Source: Paenibacillus doosanensis (GTDB lineage Bacteria > Bacillota > Bacilli > Paenibacillales > NBRC-103111). From it: DNA of 64,000 nt. The position numbers were made by a program, and so were the translations under genes. This document shows, piece after piece, positions 35,666-43,939 of the stretch. The notes under the pieces were generated by a model that did no database searches, was not told the origin of the DNA, and was given only the letters and a program-made list of their open reading frames with translations. The stretch is from assembly GCF_025060755.1 (NCBI RefSeq), contig NZ_JANYUY010000025.1:42199-106198 (forward strand), in the 5' to 3' direction. Position 1 is the first letter of the stretch, and each line of letters starts with the position of its first letter.

Positions 35666-36021
35666 AGCTGGGAGAGCGTTTTCGCCACACTTAAGTATGG
35701 AGCGTAATTAAGTGCAACAAATGTGTATGGATGCAATGAACCGCAGCGATTACGCTAATATAGCCGGCAGGGGAGATTCGTTTTGAGCTGAGAAATGGAG
35801 AAACAACTCTCATCGTTCCAGAGGGCGTGACGGTTTTATCCTAACTAAATGATGCAGCTCGAGCAGGTGAACAAAAGCTTTGAGAGTGAGGCGATATTCA
35901 TCTTCGCGGGTCTTGTTGCGAATGCTTTTTACGACTCCAACTGAGGCAGCCGATCAATCCTGATCGGCTGCCGTTTTGCTTACATAAAGATGGGATTCCG
36001 TCTTATCCCTTCATCGTATCT
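35666..36021 (+). other. Intergenic region with possible gene remnant
   Basis: No intact gene is seen. Codons 35764-35841 read 'ELRNGETTLIVPEGVTVLS', which resembles a fragment of a bacterial leucine-rich-repeat surface protein, but it lacks a start and ends in a stop; this is weak. A clear terminator follows at 35944-35976. Confidence 0.35.
35944..35976 (+). terminator. Hairpin terminator
   Basis: GGCAGCCGATCA pairs with TGATCGGCTGCC over a four-base loop, followed by GTTTTG. Confidence 0.75.
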
Positions 36022-37209
36022 CTAAACCCGAAGTACGTTCAACCCGCGGAAGAAATTGCGGATATCGCCGATCATTAAATCAGGCGCATCGATCGCAGCG
36101 AAATGAGTGCCTCTGTCAAACTCGCTCCAATGAACGATACGGTTGCTTTGCTCGGCGTAGCGGCGGATCGCGACATCAGATGACTGAAATACCGCAACGC
36201 CGACAGGCGTATTCGATGGGGCTTTAGGTGCCCAGGCTGCCGGATCATGCGCTCCTTCATAATACATTCTGGCCGAGGAATTGGCCGTTCCGCTCAGCCA
36301 GTACAGCATCAGATTCGTTAAAAACCGGTCTCGGTCGACGGCTCCTACCGCATCTCCGAAGCCATAAAACAATTCGGAAGTCCAAGCGAGCAGACCGACC
36401 GGCGAGTCGTGAAGTCCGTAGGCCAACGTCTGCGGTCGCGTCGATTGAATCGCATTAAAACCGAACCGCTCCTTCATAAACTGGCCGAGACGACCCAACC
36501 GGATTTTTTCGGCATCCGAAAGCGAGCCCAATACTTCCTCTTCCATCTGGCCCATCGGTATGAATCCTAGCGTAGCGGCATTCACGTGCACACCGATAAC
36601 TTGATCAGCCGCGAAGCGACCAAGCTCGGGCGCTATCATCGCTCCCATATCTCCTCCCTGCACGCCGTATCGCTCATAGCCCAGCCAGTTCATCAGCTCG
36701 GCGAAGGCTTGAGCCGCGCGGCCGGACGTCCATCCCGCCTCCTTCGTCGGCCCGGATAAGCCGAAGCCCGGGATCGAGGGAATGACCAGATGGAAAGCGT
36801 CACCCGCATCTCCGCCATAGGAGGCGGGATCTGTCAGCGGTCCGATCAGATCCAGGAACTCGACCGGGGAGCCCGGCCAACCGTGAATGAGCAGAAGCGG
36901 CGTCGCATTCGGTTCCGGCGATTGGATGTGGAAGAAATGAATGTTGGCACCGTCAATCGTCGTCATATATTGCGGGATCTCGTTCAGGCGTTGTTCTTGC
37001 TTGCGCCAGTCGAAGGACGCTGTCCAGTACTCGGTCATTTCTTTCACGAAATTCAGCGGAACGCCGTAATTCCAGCCCACTCCGGGGAGCTCGTCAGGCC
37101 AGCGGGTGAGCGCCAGACGGTTACTGAGATCGTCTAAAGCCTCTTGCGAGGTCTCGATTCGAAAAGGCCGGATATCCTTTGTCGCTGCGGAATATATTGG
37201 ATTCATCAT
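36022..37209 (-). CDS. Epoxide hydrolase (EHN / alpha-beta hydrolase)
   Basis: A 395-residue enzyme that opens epoxides to diols. The N-terminal EHN domain (~10-110: 'DIRPFRIETSQEALDDLSNRL', 'LPGVGWNYG') is followed by an alpha/beta-hydrolase with oxyanion-hole 'HGWPGS', nucleophile Asp in 'GVQGGDMGA' and catalytic His in 'GTHFAAIDAP'. ATG 37209 has GGAGAGGAAC at a good distance; upstream in-frame codons to 37389 overlap the beta-lactamase gene and are rejected. It lies 86 bases downstream of the beta-lactamase gene, probably in the same transcript. The natural substrate is unknown. Confidence 0.92.
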   Translation of the reverse strand: MMNPIYSAATKDIRPFRIETSQEALDDLSNRLALTRWPDELPGVGWNYGVPLNFVKEMTEYWTASFDWRKQEQRLNEIPQYMTTIDGANIHFFHIQSPEPNATPLLLIHGWPGSPVEFLDLIGPLTDPASYGGDAGDAFHLVIPSIPGFGLSGPTKEAGWTSGRAAQAFAELMNWLGYERYGVQGGDMGAMIAPELGRFAADQVIGVHVNAATLGFIPMGQMEEEVLGSLSDAEKIRLGRLGQFMKERFGFNAIQSTRPQTLAYGLHDSPVGLLAWTSELFYGFGDAVGAVDRDRFLTNLMLYWLSGTANSSARMYYEGAHDPAAWAPKAPSNTPVGVAVFQSSDVAIRRYAEQSNRIVHWSEFDRGTHFAAIDAPDLMIGDIRNFFRGLNVLRV

Positions 37210-37295
37210 TTGAAGTTCCTCTCCTATGGATTGTTTCCTGACAACGGTTTGCCGGGGAAACTGAAGTTGTTGCAGCATGTTCGGCTTCTTGCCCG

Positions 37296-38096
37296 TTACT
37301 CTTTCACGATCTTCATTTTTTTCAGCGTATCCAGCGTCAATTGTTTGGCGGTTGAACCGCTGCCGGCTACATTCGTCGCGAAAACCCATATATCCTTATC
37401 CGTTTCAATATAACCGACATACCAGCCAAGCCCCATGTCCGACAGTCTAGTACCGGTTTTTCCATGAACCGTATACGCGTCCTGTTCGTTGTCGATCATA
37501 ATCCGCTTGACCGTCTTCATCGTTTTTTTCTGAAAAGGGAGCTTCTCCTCAACCAGCTTTTCTATAAATTCCGCCTGTTCTTCGGCAGAGATCTTCAAGC
37601 TGCTGTCCAGCCAGAACGTATCGATTCCTCCCGATATGTCGCGGTTACCGTAGCCGATTCGATTTACGTAATCCTGCATCCGTTCTTGGCCGATATCGCG
37701 AGCCATTGCCTGGTAAAACCAAATCGCCGACTCCCTCATGGCCGAAGCGAGCGAATGATCCCGGTTCCAGCCCGGGAACTCTCTTACAATACCGTCCCAT
37801 CTCTTGACTTCGTATTCGTCGGCCACTGCCTTTACTTCCAGCCCGATTAGCGCATTCGCCACTTTATAGCTGGATTCCGGGGTAAACCGTTCCTTACTTC
37901 TTTCAGGATTGTATTCATATACTTGATTGGTCTTCAGGTTCTTGAGGACCACTGTCCCTTGGGTGTTATGAAATATATCTTCCAGTTCAAGCTGATGAAA
38001 GCGCGACTTGGCATCGGCGCCCGGGGAGTAAGCAAATAAGCAAAGAACCATAGCGAATATAGCGATAAAAATCGATAGTCGGCTTGCCTTTTTCAC
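37296..38096 (-). CDS. Class D beta-lactamase (OXA-like)
   Basis: A 266-residue secreted serine beta-lactamase with a GTG start after CAGGAG. The signal segment 'LSIFIAIFAMVLCLFAYSPGADA' is followed by the class D motifs: Ser-x-x-Lys as 'SSYK', 'SAIWFYQ' for the S-x-V motif, 'YGN' near residue 152, the 'FWL' tryptophan and 'KTG' near 225. This pattern resembles intrinsic class D enzymes of Bacillus (YbxI/BPU type). The S-x-V motif reads S-A-I, a conservative change. It hydrolyses beta-lactams outside the membrane, although BlaR1-type sensor domains share this fold; no metalloprotease part is present, so an enzyme is more likely. Confidence 0.9.
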   Translation of the reverse strand: MKKASRLSIFIAIFAMVLCLFAYSPGADAKSRFHQLELEDIFHNTQGTVVLKNLKTNQVYEYNPERSKERFTPESSYKVANALIGLEVKAVADEYEVKRWDGIVREFPGWNRDHSLASAMRESAIWFYQAMARDIGQERMQDYVNRIGYGNRDISGGIDTFWLDSSLKISAEEQAEFIEKLVEEKLPFQKKTMKTVKRIMIDNEQDAYTVHGKTGTRLSDMGLGWYVGYIETDKDIWVFATNVAGSGSTAKQLTLDTLKKMKIVKE

Positions 38097-38178
38097 CTGT
38101 AACACTCCTGAATCCCTCCTTAGTGCGTTCGTTTTTTTCGGGAATGGTTTCGATGGCCATCGAGAGGAACAATTTCCC

Positions 38179-38201
38179 AATATCAAAAGCGTTTTGATAT
38201 T
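38179..38201. promoter_or_regulatory. Perfect 23-bp inverted repeat upstream of the beta-lactamase
   Basis: Arms AATATCAAAA (38179-38188) and TTTTGATATT (38192-38201) are separated by GCG. It lies 83 bases upstream of the beta-lactamase start, between it and the MocR gene, and is a strong operator candidate. Confidence 0.65.
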
Positions 38202-38250
38202 ATTAGTCTAGTTATACGGGTGCGGCAAGTAAATCATGTTTTTTACGGTT

Positions 38251-38262
38251 TGTACCTGTACA
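38251..38262. promoter_or_regulatory. 12-bp palindrome before the MocR gene
   Basis: TGTAC-CT-GTACA, 28 bases before the start of the MocR gene. It fits an autoregulatory GntR/MocR operator. Confidence 0.45.
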
Positions 38263-38289
38263 GATTGGAAGAGAGGGAGGGGGACATCA

Positions 38290-39678
38290 ATGATCTATGC
38301 CGAGGTTATGAAACATATTGAACGGCAAATCGATAGCGGCGAGTTAAAGCCGGGGAAGAGGCTGCCGTCCATCAGGTCTCTGGCCAAGCGGTTCGAGTGC
38401 AGTGTCAATACGATCATCAAAGCTTATTCCGAATTGGAAAAGAAGCATATCATCTATTCCGTCTCCAAGAGCGGCTACTATGTGGTGGAGCGGGTTCCCT
38501 CCGGCTACTTAGGTTCAACGGACGCGGGAATCATCGACTTTCTGTCGGCCGGACCGGATAAGAAGGCAATGCCTTACCGGGACTATCAGCACTGTATTAA
38601 TCAAGCCATTGAAGTATATAAAGAGGAGATGTTTACGTATTCGGAGATTCAGGGGCTGTATTCGTTAAGGGAGGAGCTGGCTCGTCATCTGCGGGAGCTG
38701 CAGGTGTTTACGGTGCCGGATCGAATATGCGTAGTATCCGGGTCGCAGCAGGCTCTTCATCTATTCATCGCGCTTCCGTTTCCCAACGGCAAGAGGAATA
38801 TTTGCGTCGAACAGCCCACGCATATGAGTATGGTCGAATCGATCAAATTTCAGCAGGCCACGGCATACGGGATTGAAATTACTTCTAATGGACTCGACAT
38901 GGAGCGTCTGGAACATCTGTTCAAATGCAACGATATTAAATTTTTTTACACTGTGTCAAGGTTTCATAATCCGACAGGCTACAGCTATTCGAACATGGAA
39001 AAACGGAAAATGGTGGAGCTGGCGCAAAAATACGACGTTTATATCATCGAAGACGATTACCTGGGCGATCTGGACTCCGACACGCGTCAGGACCCGATGT
39101 TCGCTTATGATCCGTCAGGAAGAGTCATATATACCAAAAGCTTTTCCAAAGTGATGCTGCCCGGCTTAAGATTGGGACTGGCGGTGATTCCGGAGCCCAT
39201 GCGAAACTCGTTTCTAAATGCCAAGTTCGCTTCGGATCTGCATTCGCCGGTTCTCACGCAAGGAGCACTGGAGATTTATTTGAAGAGCGGGATGTTTAAG
39301 GCTCATATTGAGCGGATGAGGTCGATCTACAGAAGGAAAGCGGCTTTATTGCAAAAGGCCTATCTAGAGACGCTGCCGCGCGACGTCGTATATTCGGGTT
39401 CGCTCTCGGGCTTCTATTCGACAATCCGGCTGCCGAGTCCGCTAAAGGCCAAGACGTTTATAGAGCATTTGAAGAAGGAAAACGTGCATGTGGCCGATGC
39501 CAAAAGTATGTATTTGCCCGAGCTTGAACAAGATTCGGTCATCCGCTTGAGCGTGTCGCAGGTGGAGGAGGAACGGATCGGCATTGGGGTTCAAAAAATA
39601 GCGCACGTTATGAAGGAACTGCTTAATACGGCGCCTCAACGATCCGGAAGATTCCGTCCAGCCCAGCCGGACAAGTGA
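38290..39678 (+). CDS. MocR/GntR family regulator with aminotransferase domain
   Basis: A 462-residue PLP-binding regulator. The GntR winged HTH ('MIYAEVMKHIERQIDSGELKPGKRLPSIRSLAKRF...NTIIKAYSELEKKHI') is at residues 1-70. The fold-type I aminotransferase domain follows from ~100 ('VVSGSQQALHLFIALPFP', 'FHNPTGYS', 'YIIEDDYLGDL'), with the PLP lysine in 'IYTKSFSKVMLPGLRLG' near residue 285. ATG 38290 has GGGAGGGGG upstream. It is divergent from a class D beta-lactamase; two palindromes lie between them. Its effector is probably an amine or amino acid bound as an aldimine. Confidence 0.93.
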   Translation: MIYAEVMKHIERQIDSGELKPGKRLPSIRSLAKRFECSVNTIIKAYSELEKKHIIYSVSKSGYYVVERVPSGYLGSTDAGIIDFLSAGPDKKAMPYRDYQHCINQAIEVYKEEMFTYSEIQGLYSLREELARHLRELQVFTVPDRICVVSGSQQALHLFIALPFPNGKRNICVEQPTHMSMVESIKFQQATAYGIEITSNGLDMERLEHLFKCNDIKFFYTVSRFHNPTGYSYSNMEKRKMVELAQKYDVYIIEDDYLGDLDSDTRQDPMFAYDPSGRVIYTKSFSKVMLPGLRLGLAVIPEPMRNSFLNAKFASDLHSPVLTQGALEIYLKSGMFKAHIERMRSIYRRKAALLQKAYLETLPRDVVYSGSLSGFYSTIRLPSPLKAKTFIEHLKKENVHVADAKSMYLPELEQDSVIRLSVSQVEEERIGIGVQKIAHVMKELLNTAPQRSGRFRPAQPDK

Positions 39679-39868
39679 GAATCAACGAGCGTATGAGCCG
39701 CTTTGGAAAAATTATCGGGATTAAAGTCGGACTGTTGTATATAGGACAGCATAACGGCGCCATTGCATAACATGCGCAATAGTTCCGCCAACTCGACCGG
39801 ACGGGCAGCGCCTGCCCTCTCCGCTAATCGCTCAATGGCTATCCAGGTTTCCAATCCTTGGCGTTTAG
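39636..39868 (-). pseudogene. Truncated TetR family regulator (C-terminal remnant)
   Basis: On the minus strand about 75 codons read like the C-terminal ligand domain of a TetR regulator ('ARPVELAELLRMLCNGAVMLSYIQQSDFN', 'FSKAAHTLVDSHL'). The HTH and the start are missing. The remnant stops being TetR-like at ~39868, exactly where a DinB remnant begins on the other strand. Confidence 0.6.
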
Positions 39869-40096
39869 ATCCTGGTGATGATAACGGAGGAAGAGTGGCA
39901 GGCAACGGTTGCGAAATTGAAAAATGTACATACGCGCGTTCGCGAAAAGCTTATAACGATGGACGATCAAAAACTGCAGAAGGAATTGGATGGGATCACG
40001 ATTTATCAATGGGTATCGGATCTTGCTCTTCACGACATTTATCATACCGGGCAAATCGTGTTCATCCGTAAATTACAAGGCTCATGGACCGTCTGA
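39869..40096 (+). pseudogene. Truncated DinB family protein (C-terminal remnant)
   Basis: About 75 codons match the C-terminal half of a DinB-like four-helix protein ('WQATVAKLKNVHTRVREKL', 'ITIYQWVSDLALHDIYHTGQIVFIRKLQGSW', including the conserved His residues). The N-terminal helices and true start are missing, and a stop codon (39866-39868) closes the frame upstream. Confidence 0.65.
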
Positions 40097-40144
40097 CATC
40101 AACTTTGATTATCTATGAATCGGAACATTGGGAGGGGACAAACT

Positions 40145-40452
40145 ATGGCAACTATCCATCGTGAACTTGAAATCGATTGCAGCCTTGATACAGCTTGGGC
40201 CCAGCTTCGGGACTTCGGAAATGCCGCAAGCTTGTTCGCCGGCGTCTTGGTGGATTGCCGGGAGACTGCGGGCATGCGAACGGTGACTTTCGACAACGGA
40301 TACGTCGTTCAAGAGCGGCTTGTAAGTGTAGATGAAGAAACATGCCGCTTAGCCTATAGCGTAGCGGACGGCGGTTTCACCCATCACAGCGCGTCGAACC
40401 CTTAGTCGAGGCAGGATGTCTGGCAATCAAGCGATTCTTAGAATCTCTGTAA
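40145..40452 (+). pseudogene. SRPBCC family protein, internal deletion and frameshift
   Basis: It begins normally ('MATIHRELEIDCSLDTAWAQLRDFGNAASLFAGV') after GGAGGGG. It runs as a START/polyketide-cyclase-like domain to 'FTHHSAS' near residue 84 and then stops at 40403-40405. The family's usual C-terminal end ('VEAGCLAIKRFLESL' then stop at 40450-40452) continues in a different frame, so about 40 central codons are lost and the frame is broken. Confidence 0.6.
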
Positions 40453-40516
40453 AAGCGTGGTTAAAAAAGGGCGCAGATGGTACAATTGAGAAAAAATTTG
40501 TGAAAGGAATACTTCT

Positions 40517-41086
40517 GTGCAAATCAAATCGGAGAAAGAAAAAATGGTAAGCGGCGAGCTTTACCAGGCGGCTGACCCGGAGTTAACGAAGGATCGTTTG
40601 AACGCACGCCGGTTGACCCGATTATTTAATCAGTCGCTCGAAACGGAAGACGAACTAAGAAAAGAACTCTTACGGGAGCTATTCGGCTCCATGGGGAACC
40701 ATTATTACATAGAGCCAACATTCCGCTGCGACTATGGCTACAACATTCATGTCGGCGAGAATTTCTATGCGAACTTCGATTGCGTGTTTCTCGATGTATG
40801 TGAAATTCGTATAGGCAATAACTGCTTCCTTGCTCCCGGTGTGCATATCTATACGGCGACGCACCCGCTAGAGGCCCAAGAGAGAATTTCCGGAGCCGAG
40901 TTCGGCAAGCCGGTTACGATCGGGCACAACGTATGGATCGGCGGGCGAGCCGTTATCAACCCTGGCGTCACAATTGGCAATAACGCGGTTATAGCTTCCG
41001 GTGCGGTCGTTACCAAAGACGTCCCCGACAATGCGGTCGTAGGCGGCAGCCCCGCCAAGGTCATCAAGCAGATTGATAATGGCTAG
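40517..41086 (+). CDS. maa: Maltose O-acetyltransferase-like sugar acetyltransferase
   Basis: A 189-residue cytoplasmic enzyme of the left-handed beta-helix (hexapeptide repeat) class that moves acetyl from acetyl-CoA to sugar hydroxyls. The Mac-type N-terminus ('[25 protein letters not shown]') and hexapeptide repeats ('[20 protein letters not shown]', '[38 protein letters not shown]') are complete, with catalytic His in 'TATHPL'. GTG 40517 follows GAAAGGAAT; ATG 40544 is an alternative. It has its own terminator. Confidence 0.92.
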   Translation: MQIKSEKEKMVSGELYQAADPELTKDRLNARRLTRLFNQSLETEDELRKELLRELFGSMGNHYYIEPTFRCDYGYNIHVGENFYANFDCVFLDVCEIRIGNNCFLAPGVHIYTATHPLEAQERISGAEFGKPVTIGHNVWIGGRAVINPGVTIGNNAVIASGAVVTKDVPDNAVVGGSPAKVIKQIDNG

Positions 41087-41111
41087 TAAGCTAGCGTACG
41101 ATTACACCATA

Positions 41112-41146
41112 ATAAAGCTGCCGCGGTGAACGGCAGCTTTATTGCG
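41112..41146 (+). terminator. Terminator after the acetyltransferase gene
   Basis: ATAAAGCTGCCG pairs with CGGCAGCTTTAT over a seven-base loop. Confidence 0.75.
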
Positions 41147-41223
41147 CTAACCGGTAGTATACTGCAATAGGAAATTAGTGGTAATATAGTTGTATTCATT
41201 TGTAAAAAAGGGAGGACGATGAA

Positions 41224-42212
<989 letters not shown>

Positions 42213-42219
42213 CGTTTTC

Positions 42220-42341
42220 TACTACGAAGAGCGGTGGCTGATTGGAGACGCTGCCGATCTGGAGCTACTCGAATTAAAGTGGTTCCCGTTAAAGAACTGC
42301 AGAGACATCCTGAAGTAAAACGAATATTGCCTTATTTGTAG
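42220..42341 (+). pseudogene. C-terminal remnant of a NUDIX-like protein, frameshifted
   Basis: Codons from 42220 read 'EERWLIGDAADLELLELKW', and after a frame change near 42280 'VPVKELQRHPEVKRILPYL' and a stop (42339-42341). Together they look like the tail of an ADP-ribose-pyrophosphatase-type NUDIX protein. The rest is missing. Confidence 0.35.
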
Positions 42342-42526
42342 AGTGAGGATGATGCGGTTTGAATCTTGACGAATGTGAGGCGATCGGATGAATCTTGGTT
42401 TACGCCAGACACTTGGTTCCCCGGTTATGTAAATGTTGTTAACCTGTTGGCATCAATGGAAGAGGGCTGTACATTTCAAAGCGGTAATTTTTTTGAAAAA
42501 AGAAAGATGGAAAACAAGAAAAACAT

Positions 42527-42555
42527 TTGCTTTTAATAAAAAAGTATGCTATTCT
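42527..42555 (+). promoter_or_regulatory. Promoter of the cspA gene
   Basis: TTGCTT (42527-42532), 17-base spacer, TATTCT (42550-42555). Confidence 0.6.
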
Positions 42556-42561
42556 AACATT

Positions 42562-42697
42562 AAATCATACATTAGAACCTTATTCACGTGTTGTAAAGGG
42601 TTGTCATTTGTGCGATGGAGCCTTTTACAATGTGTGAATTTTTTATTTTACAAAATAAAAAGAACATGTTAAATACCAATTTTGGAGGTAATACATT
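42562..42697 (+). promoter_or_regulatory. Long 5' leader of cspA, possible thermosensor
   Basis: About 135 untranslated bases precede the start. TTGTAAAGG and CCTTTTACAA form a hairpin (about 42591-42630). Long structured leaders that change shape with temperature are known for cold-shock genes. Confidence 0.5.
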
Positions 42698-42898
42698 ATG
42701 CAACAAGGTACAGTTAAATGGTTTAACGCAGAAAAAGGATTCGGTTTCATCGAAGTAGAAGGCGGAAGCGACGTATTCGTTCACTTCAGCGCAATCGTAG
42801 GCGACGGCTTCAAATCTTTGGACGAAGGCCAACGCGTTGAGTTCAACGTTGTTCAAGGCAACCGCGGACCACAAGCAGAAAACGTAGTAAAGCTGTAA
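42698..42898 (+). CDS. cspA: CspA-family cold-shock protein
   Basis: A 66-residue OB-fold nucleic-acid chaperone with intact RNP1 'KGFGFIEVE' and RNP2 'VFVHFSAIV'. GGAGG lies ten bases before the ATG. Its long leader and position next to a YdjO-type gene suggest this is a cold-inducible paralogue; the second copy is at 6540-6743. It ends at a strong terminator. Confidence 0.97.
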   Translation: MQQGTVKWFNAEKGFGFIEVEGGSDVFVHFSAIVGDGFKSLDEGQRVEFNVVQGNRGPQAENVVKL

Positions 42899-42913
42899 GC
42901 TTTGCTCCACTAC

Positions 42914-42952
42914 AAAAACTGCCCTTAACATGTGTTAGGGGCAGTTTTTTTA
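42914..42952 (+). terminator. Terminator of cspA
   Basis: AAAACTGCCCTTAACA pairs with TGTTAGGGGCAGTTTT over a short loop, then a T tract. Strong. Confidence 0.9.
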
Positions 42953-42999
42953 TTACCGGTTCATAATGCATGAGTTCATTAAAACGAGGAGGGGTAAAC

Positions 43000-43230
43000 A
43001 TGTATTCTAGAAAAAAAACAATGGAAAATGTCCCGGAAGAGGACACTATGATTTGGTCTTGCACCAAAGAAAACTGCTCAGGATGGATTCGTGACAACTT
43101 TGCCTTCGAATACGTACCGACTTGCTGGCAATGTCAATCCCCTATGGTAAAAAGCATGAGAATGCTGCCGCTGCTTGTCAACACTAACGGAAATTTGAAA
43201 CTGATCAAAAAAGGCATTCAAATTTCCTAA
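43000..43230 (+). CDS. YdjO-like cold-inducible zinc-ribbon protein
   Basis: A 76-residue protein ('WSCTKENCSGWIRDNFAFEYVPTCWQC') with the two Cys pairs C-x4-C and C-x2-C of a small zinc ribbon, matching the YdjO family named for cold induction in Bacillus subtilis. GGAGGGG precedes ATG 43000. It lies just after the cspA terminator, which fits a shared cold response. The molecular role of the family is not known. Confidence 0.9.
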   Translation: MYSRKKTMENVPEEDTMIWSCTKENCSGWIRDNFAFEYVPTCWQCQSPMVKSMRMLPLLVNTNGNLKLIKKGIQIS

Positions 43231-43262
43231 CCTCACCGGTTTGCCTCCAGAATTCGGGACGT

Positions 43263-43451
43263 TTATTTGTTCCAATGCCTCGTCATTTTTTCCATTCGCT
43301 TATCCTGTTTTCTCTCGTGAACGACCATGCACGCATGGATGGCTCCAGGCAACCAGAAAAATAAGGTCAGAATCAGATTAAGAACAGCCTGAAACGGTTT
43401 CCCGCAAAACAAGACGGCAACCGGGGGAAGCAGGATCGCCAATAAATACAT
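43263..43451 (-). CDS. YqaE/Pmp3-family membrane protein
   Basis: A 62-residue two-helix membrane protein ('MYLLAILLPPVAVLFCGKPFQAVLNLILTLFFWLPGAIHAC'), matching the Pmp3/YqaE (UPF0057) pattern with its Pro-Pro motif and Cys-Gly-x-Pro loop. GAGGTG precedes ATG 43451. Relatives help keep membrane potential under salt or cold stress. It converges on the YdjO-like gene, consistent with a local stress-response grouping. Confidence 0.88.
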   Translation of the reverse strand: MYLLAILLPPVAVLFCGKPFQAVLNLILTLFFWLPGAIHACMVVHERKQDKRMEKMTRHWNK

Positions 43452-43939
43452 GTCAATCACCTCGCGTTTTTCTAAGTTAATTAATCATACGTCTGTGAAT
43501 TAGCAGAGTTTCGGGCGGGGACGGCCAGGCAGCCTGTTTTGTACCGCCTGCGCCCCCGGCTTTGTTCAATGATGTCCGGAGGATTCTATTGGCTGCGCGG
43601 CATGCCATTGCAAAAGACATGGCGCCTGGGAGCGGGGCATCCGTTCCGTTATTGGTATGCAGATTTTTGAAAATCGTGTTGATTTATTCTCCGCCAATCC
43701 TTCGCGCCTGTCAATCCTTAATCGTTACTGTGGGATCGGGCAAGACGATCAATTATGTTTTAATATGAAGAATGCGGTTGGATTAGTATAATGATGTTAC
43801 GAAAAAAATGACATTTTGTGATAGGATTCGACACGATCCTTTGCTTTTTCTGATAAAGTGTGTAATTTCACATTACATTTCCCAGCAGTAAGTAGTATAT
43901 TAGTACTAGATTTGTAGTTGTGGGAGAGGGCTGGGATCG
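43452..43939 (+). other. Intergenic region upstream of the SLH protein
   Basis: No convincing gene is seen in ~490 bases. An inverted repeat TGTAAT-TTCAC-ATTACA (43861-43877) lies ~65 bases before the SLH gene and may be a regulator site. No clear sigma-A promoter was found. Confidence 0.45.

Larger units (their letters stand above)
42342..42697 (+). other. Intergenic region and cold-shock leader
   Basis: No gene is seen in the first ~180 bases, apart from an AT-rich stretch. The second half is the promoter and ~135-base untranslated leader of the cspA gene. Confidence 0.6.

Noticed and set aside
35764..35844. Leucine-rich-repeat-like peptide 'NGETTLIVPEGVTVLS' as a gene
   Set aside because: No start codon, 26 codons long, similarity by eye only; at most a remnant.
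43562..43768. 68-codon frame upstream of the SLH gene
   Set aside because: No ribosome site, no homology recognised, atypical composition.
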